DNA of 9,118 nt from Desulfovibrio sp. GTDB lineage: Bacteria; Desulfobacterota; Desulfovibrionia; Desulfovibrionales; Desulfovibrionaceae. The notes under the pieces are model-generated. The model was not told the origin of the DNA. It searched no databases and saw nothing but the letters and a program-made list of their open reading frames with translations. Position 1 is the first letter of the stretch, and each line of letters opens with the position of its first letter. This document shows positions 6,511 through 9,118 of the stretch, one piece after another. The translations under genes were made by a program, and so were the position numbers. The stretch spans positions 1 to 9,118 of the forward strand of contig JAISXC010000279.1 in assembly GCA_031270875.1 (NCBI GenBank), read 5' to 3'.

Positions 6511-7431
6511 ATGAAACGTCGTGATTTCTTAAAATGGCAAATGGCCGGTATGAGCCTGCTCGGCGCAAACATACCCCTGCTCGCGACGACGGAAAAAGCT
6601 TTTGCCGAGCCTTTGCCGGACGTGGCCGTGGCCAGGGGGGCGCCAGGCCCCGCCACAAGGGCGGCGGTAAACCAGATAGGCGGCATGGGACGCTTTGTCA
6701 AAACAGGCCAGAAAGTGGTCGTCAAACCGAACATGAGTTTTGCCCGTGGTCCGGAAAGCGCCACAAACACCCATCCCGAAGTACTCAGGGAAGTGCTTGT
6801 CATGTGCAAAGAAGCCGGAGCGGCGAAGATTCTTGTGCTTGACAACGTTTTGCAGGATCCTGAGCTCTGCCTGAGTCGCTCCGGCATACGCGATATCTGC
6901 AATGCCTTTCAGCCGGGCATTTGCCACAACCTTGCCGGCGCATCTTTTTTTGCCGAATCCGCCCTGCCGCAGGCGGTGGAAATGCGTACCAACGCGTTCA
7001 TGCGCGACGTGCTTGAGGCTGACGTGATCATTGCCGTTCCGGTGGCCAAATGTCACGGCTCCGCGGGCGTGTCCCTTTGCCTCAAAGGGCAGATGGGTTT
7101 GATTTATGACCGCCGCAGTATGCACTCGCGCTATGACCTGGGCACCTCAATTGTGGATCTGGCCACGCGCGTACGGCCCGCCCTGTCCATCATTGACGCC
7201 ACCAGAGTGCTTACCACCAACGGGCCCGGCGGTCCCGGCAAGGTGATAACGCCGGACGAGGTTATCGCCTCGGCTGATCCCGTGGCGGCGGACGCGACGG
7301 CCGTCGCCTCCTATGAATGGTATGGCCGCAAAATGCAGCCGCGGCAGGTACCGCATTTGCGCCTCGCCCACGAGCGGGGACTTGGCCGCATGGATATCGA
7401 CGATCTTGTGACAAAACGAATAGCCGCATAG
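6511..7431 (+). CDS. Tat-exported DUF362 domain protein
   Basis: A 306-residue protein beginning with a twin-arginine signal: MKRRDFLK (RR at 3-4), a hydrophobic stretch, and a likely cleavage after AFA at residue 32. The mature part has the layout of DUF362 (PF04015): a VVVKPN strand at 69-74, NTHPEV at 86-91, ADVIIAVPVAKCHG at 170-183 followed by CLKGQMG, a glycine loop TTNGPGGPG near 235-243, and SADPVAADA at 254-262. The molecular role of DUF362 is poorly known; members are often next to or fused with ferredoxin domains and a redox role is assumed. This copy has no ferredoxin domain of its own. Tat export suggests it folds or takes up a cofactor before crossing the membrane and acts in the periplasm. 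It has its own promoter and strong ribosome site, and is followed after 140 nt by the NapH/NapG-like gene on the same strand with no convincing terminator between, so the two are probably co-transcribed. Confidence 0.88.
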   Translation: MKRRDFLKWQMAGMSLLGANIPLLATTEKAFAEPLPDVAVARGAPGPATRAAVNQIGGMGRFVKTGQKVVVKPNMSFARGPESATNTHPEVLREVLVMCKEAGAAKILVLDNVLQDPELCLSRSGIRDICNAFQPGICHNLAGASFFAESALPQAVEMRTNAFMRDVLEADVIIAVPVAKCHGSAGVSLCLKGQMGLIYDRRSMHSRYDLGTSIVDLATRVRPALSIIDATRVLTTNGPGGPGKVITPDEVIASADPVAADATAVASYEWYGRKMQPRQVPHLRLAHERGLGRMDIDDLVTKRIAA

Positions 7432-7571
7432 ACAACCGCCAAAACGTATTCGCCGCTATAAACAAAGCCGGTTTTCTTCCGGTTCGCCCGCGACGCGACG
7501 GCGGCGCCGGCAAACCGGGGGAATGCCGCAACACGATTCCACGGATTCAAAGACATCCCCGACAGCACGCT
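7432..7571 (+). other. Spacer between the DUF362 and polyferredoxin genes
   Basis: This 140-nt gap holds no gene. It contains a weak 6-bp hairpin (7466-7471 with 7479-7484, 7-nt loop) with no T run after it, and an 8-bp GC palindrome near 7502-7509. No good promoter pair and no strong ribosome site before ATG 7572 were found, which fits readthrough from the upstream gene. Confidence 0.4.
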
Positions 7572-9118
7572 ATGAAACCTTTCCGCAGACGCGTCTCCGG
7601 CACCTTGGCTCACGGCGCGCAAGCCGCGAGCCTGTTGTTTTTCTGGTTCCTGCTCTTCAGCGCGGCCTGGCCGTTGGCTGAACTGTGGCTTCCGGTGGAT
7701 TTTTTTCTGCGCATGGATCCCCTGGCGGCCGTGCTGGCGCCGCTGGCCGGCCGGGAATGGCGCGCCGCGCTTGTGCCGGGGATAGCAATCCTTGCGTTCA
7801 GCCTTGTGGCGGGGCGTTTTTTCTGCGGCTGGCTGTGCCCGTTCGGCGCCACCCTGACTCTCGCGCGCCGGTTGCTGGGGACAAGGGCGTCTGCCGCAAA
7901 AAAAAAGGAAGAGCGCATTTTCAGCGACGGGCTGGAACGCGGAGCCCGCAACGTCAAATTTTTTGCGCTGGCAATCATGCTCGGCGCTGCCGTCCTTGGC
8001 GTCAACGACTTTTACTGGGGTTCCCCCATTCCGCTGATTACGCGCTTTTACGCGCTTCTGGCGCATCCTCTCCTCCTTTTCCTTTCCAACCTTGGACTGG
8101 CCTTTGGGCAACCTCTTTTCGCGGCGTTGGACATGCAGGCCCTGCAATATCTTGATGTGCCCGCGCGCCGTTTTGACAGCCTGTATTTCCTGCTGGCGTT
8201 TTTCTCCCTTCTGTTTTGGCTGGAGCGCCGGTATCCGCGTTTCTGGTGTCGTTGTCTCTGCCCGGCCGGCGCCCTGCTCGGCCTTGCCTCGCAACGCCCC
8301 CTGCTCAGGCGCAGGGTGAGCGGCTGCACGCGGTGTTCGCTTTGCGTGCGCACTTGCCCCATGGAAGCCATCAATCCGCAAACCATGCAGACACGGCACG
8401 GGGAATGCCTTGTCTGCCGCAGTTGCTCGGACGTCTGCCCGGCGCGGGCCATTACCTTCTCTCTCTGGGAACGGGCGTCCCCGGACATTATGGGGAACGC
8501 GTCCGCCAAATCGGAACGCGCGACGGAGACGGCCATCCCGGATCCGCCTGAGGCCGGAGCGCCCCATTTGCCCCCCCTGCCCTCACGGCGGGCTTTTCTG
8601 GGCTCCACGGGACTGGGTCTGCTTCTTGCCGGCGTGCAGCATTCCGGGGCAGGCAGTCTCCTGAACGCGGACAACCGCCAGATGCCGCCGACCTGCATCC
8701 GTCCGCCCGGAGCGGTTCCCGAACCGGCTTTTCTGGCTCTTTGCCTGCGTTGCGGGGAATGCATGAAAGTTTGTCCCTCCAACGCCCTGCAGCCCGCCTG
8801 GCTGGCCGCCGGACCAGAAGGTTTGTTCAGCCCCGTCCTTGCGCCCAGACGCGGTCCGTGCGTGCCGGACTGCAATGCCTGCGGCCGCGTATGTCCCACA
8901 CAGGCCATCAGGGCTTTACCCCTGGAAGAAAAACGCTGGGCACGTGTGGGAACAGCCGTTGTGCTGCAAAACACATGTCTTGCCTGGGCTCAGGGCCGCG
9001 CCTGCGTCGTTTGCCAGGAGGTCTGCCCCTACGGCGCGGTGAAATTGCGGAAGATGGAAGGCCTTGCCGCGCCCGCGCCCGTTGTCGACAATGACCGCTG
9101 CTATGGCTGCGGCTACTG
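7572..9118 (+). CDS. NapH-NapG/MauM-type fused polyferredoxin membrane protein (3' end outside window)
   Basis: The frame is open for 515 codons to the window end. Residues 1-240 match NapH: several membrane helices (about 17-36, 66-82, 129-146, 160-178, 203-217) and the two CX3CP motifs typical of NapH, CGWLCP (C85, C89) and CRCLCP (C226, C230). Two [4Fe-4S] ferredoxin motifs follow (C252/255/258/262 and C279/282/285/289). After a polar linker comes a twin-arginine-like segment, SRRAFLG at 338-344, with a hydrophobic stretch to 354. Then a NapG/MauM-like series of clusters begins: C391/394/397/401, C430/434/437/441, C469/478/481/485, and the start of another at C510 and C513. NapH and NapG normally are two proteins passing quinol electrons to a periplasmic partner; here they sit in one chain. 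The electron acceptor is unknown. An A9 run at 7898-7906 encodes lysines in a loop and is prone to slippage. The start at ATG 7572 lacks a strong ribosome site but gives a normal NapH N-terminus. Confidence 0.85.
   Translation, partial: MKPFRRRVSGTLAHGAQAASLLFFWFLLFSAAWPLAELWLPVDFFLRMDPLAAVLAPLAGREWRAALVPGIAILAFSLVAGRFFCGWLCPFGATLTLARRLLGTRASAAKKKEERIFSDGLERGARNVKFFALAIMLGAAVLGVNDFYWGSPIPLITRFYALLAHPLLLFLSNLGLAFGQPLFAALDMQALQYLDVPARRFDSLYFLLAFFSLLFWLERRYPRFWCRCLCPAGALLGLASQRPLLRRRVSGCTRCSLCVRTCPMEAINPQTMQTRHGECLVCRSCSDVCPARAITFSLWERASPDIMGNASAKSERATETAIPDPPEAGAPHLPPLPSRRAFLGSTGLGLLLAGVQHSGAGSLLNADNRQMPPTCIRPPGAVPEPAFLALCLRCGECMKVCPSNALQPAWLAAGPEGLFSPVLAPRRGPCVPDCNACGRVCPTQAIRALPLEEKRWARVGTAVVLQNTCLAWAQGRACVVCQEVCPYGAVKLRKMEGLAAPAPVVDNDRCYGCGY

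Noticed and set aside
7466..7484. Hairpin after the DUF362 gene as a terminator
   Set aside because: The stem is only 6 bp with one G-U pair and is not followed by a T run; readthrough into the polyferredoxin gene is more likely.
7311..8567. A 418-codon minus-strand frame and another at 8048-8974
   Set aside because: Both are antisense to the NapH/NapG-like gene, whose membrane and Fe-S motifs are unmistakable; the minus frames are low-complexity Arg/Gln/Ala.

Overview
This GC-rich window with compact gene layout looks like a chromosomal piece of a sulfate-reducing or related anaerobe of the Desulfovibrio type. The grounds are Fe-S-rich redox proteins, a Tat-exported DUF362 protein, a NapH/NapG-type polyferredoxin and an AsmA-like envelope protein. 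The taxon is inferred from gene style, not proven. No tRNA, rRNA, CRISPR array or insertion sequence was seen.

Layout. (1) 76-3225, minus: a very large AsmA-like membrane-anchored envelope protein, followed on its own strand by an intrinsic terminator at 9-52. (2) 3226-3477: a divergent spacer with a near-consensus sigma70 promoter (TTGAGA-17-TATAAT) facing right. (3) 3478-4494, plus: a CgeB-like GT-B glycosyltransferase. (4) 4524-4865, minus: a 113-residue single-pass membrane protein with a coiled-coil stretch, convergent with the glycosyltransferase and divergent from the next gene. (5) 4950-6263, plus: a radical SAM protein of unknown reaction, with a long N-terminal extension and extra cysteines. 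(6) 6263-6437: a good ribosome site and start codon that open only 14 codons, overlapping a headless remnant that resembles the C-terminus of DUF5131 (phage Gp37/Gp68) proteins. (7) 6439-6467: a second near-consensus promoter (TTGACA-17-CATTAT). (8) 6511-7431, plus: a DUF362 protein with a Tat signal. (9) 7572-9118 and beyond, plus: a NapH-like membrane polyferredoxin joined in one frame to a NapG/MauM-like multi-cluster ferredoxin. It is cut by the window end.

How the genes may work together. Genes 8 and 9 look like one transcription unit from the 6439 promoter and suggest a membrane-associated electron-transfer module: a NapH-type quinol-linked membrane part, a chain of at least six [4Fe-4S] sites, and an exported DUF362 partner. 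The AsmA-like protein and the glycosyltransferase both point to envelope work, but they are divergently transcribed and only loosely linked by position. The radical SAM gene and the small membrane protein share an 84-bp divergent spacer; no functional link can be shown from sequence.

The points most worth a second look are the NapH-NapG fusion with an internal twin-arginine segment, the DUF5131-like remnant lying in frame behind two tandem stop codons, and two long homopolymers (G8 and A9) inside Fe-S protein genes.
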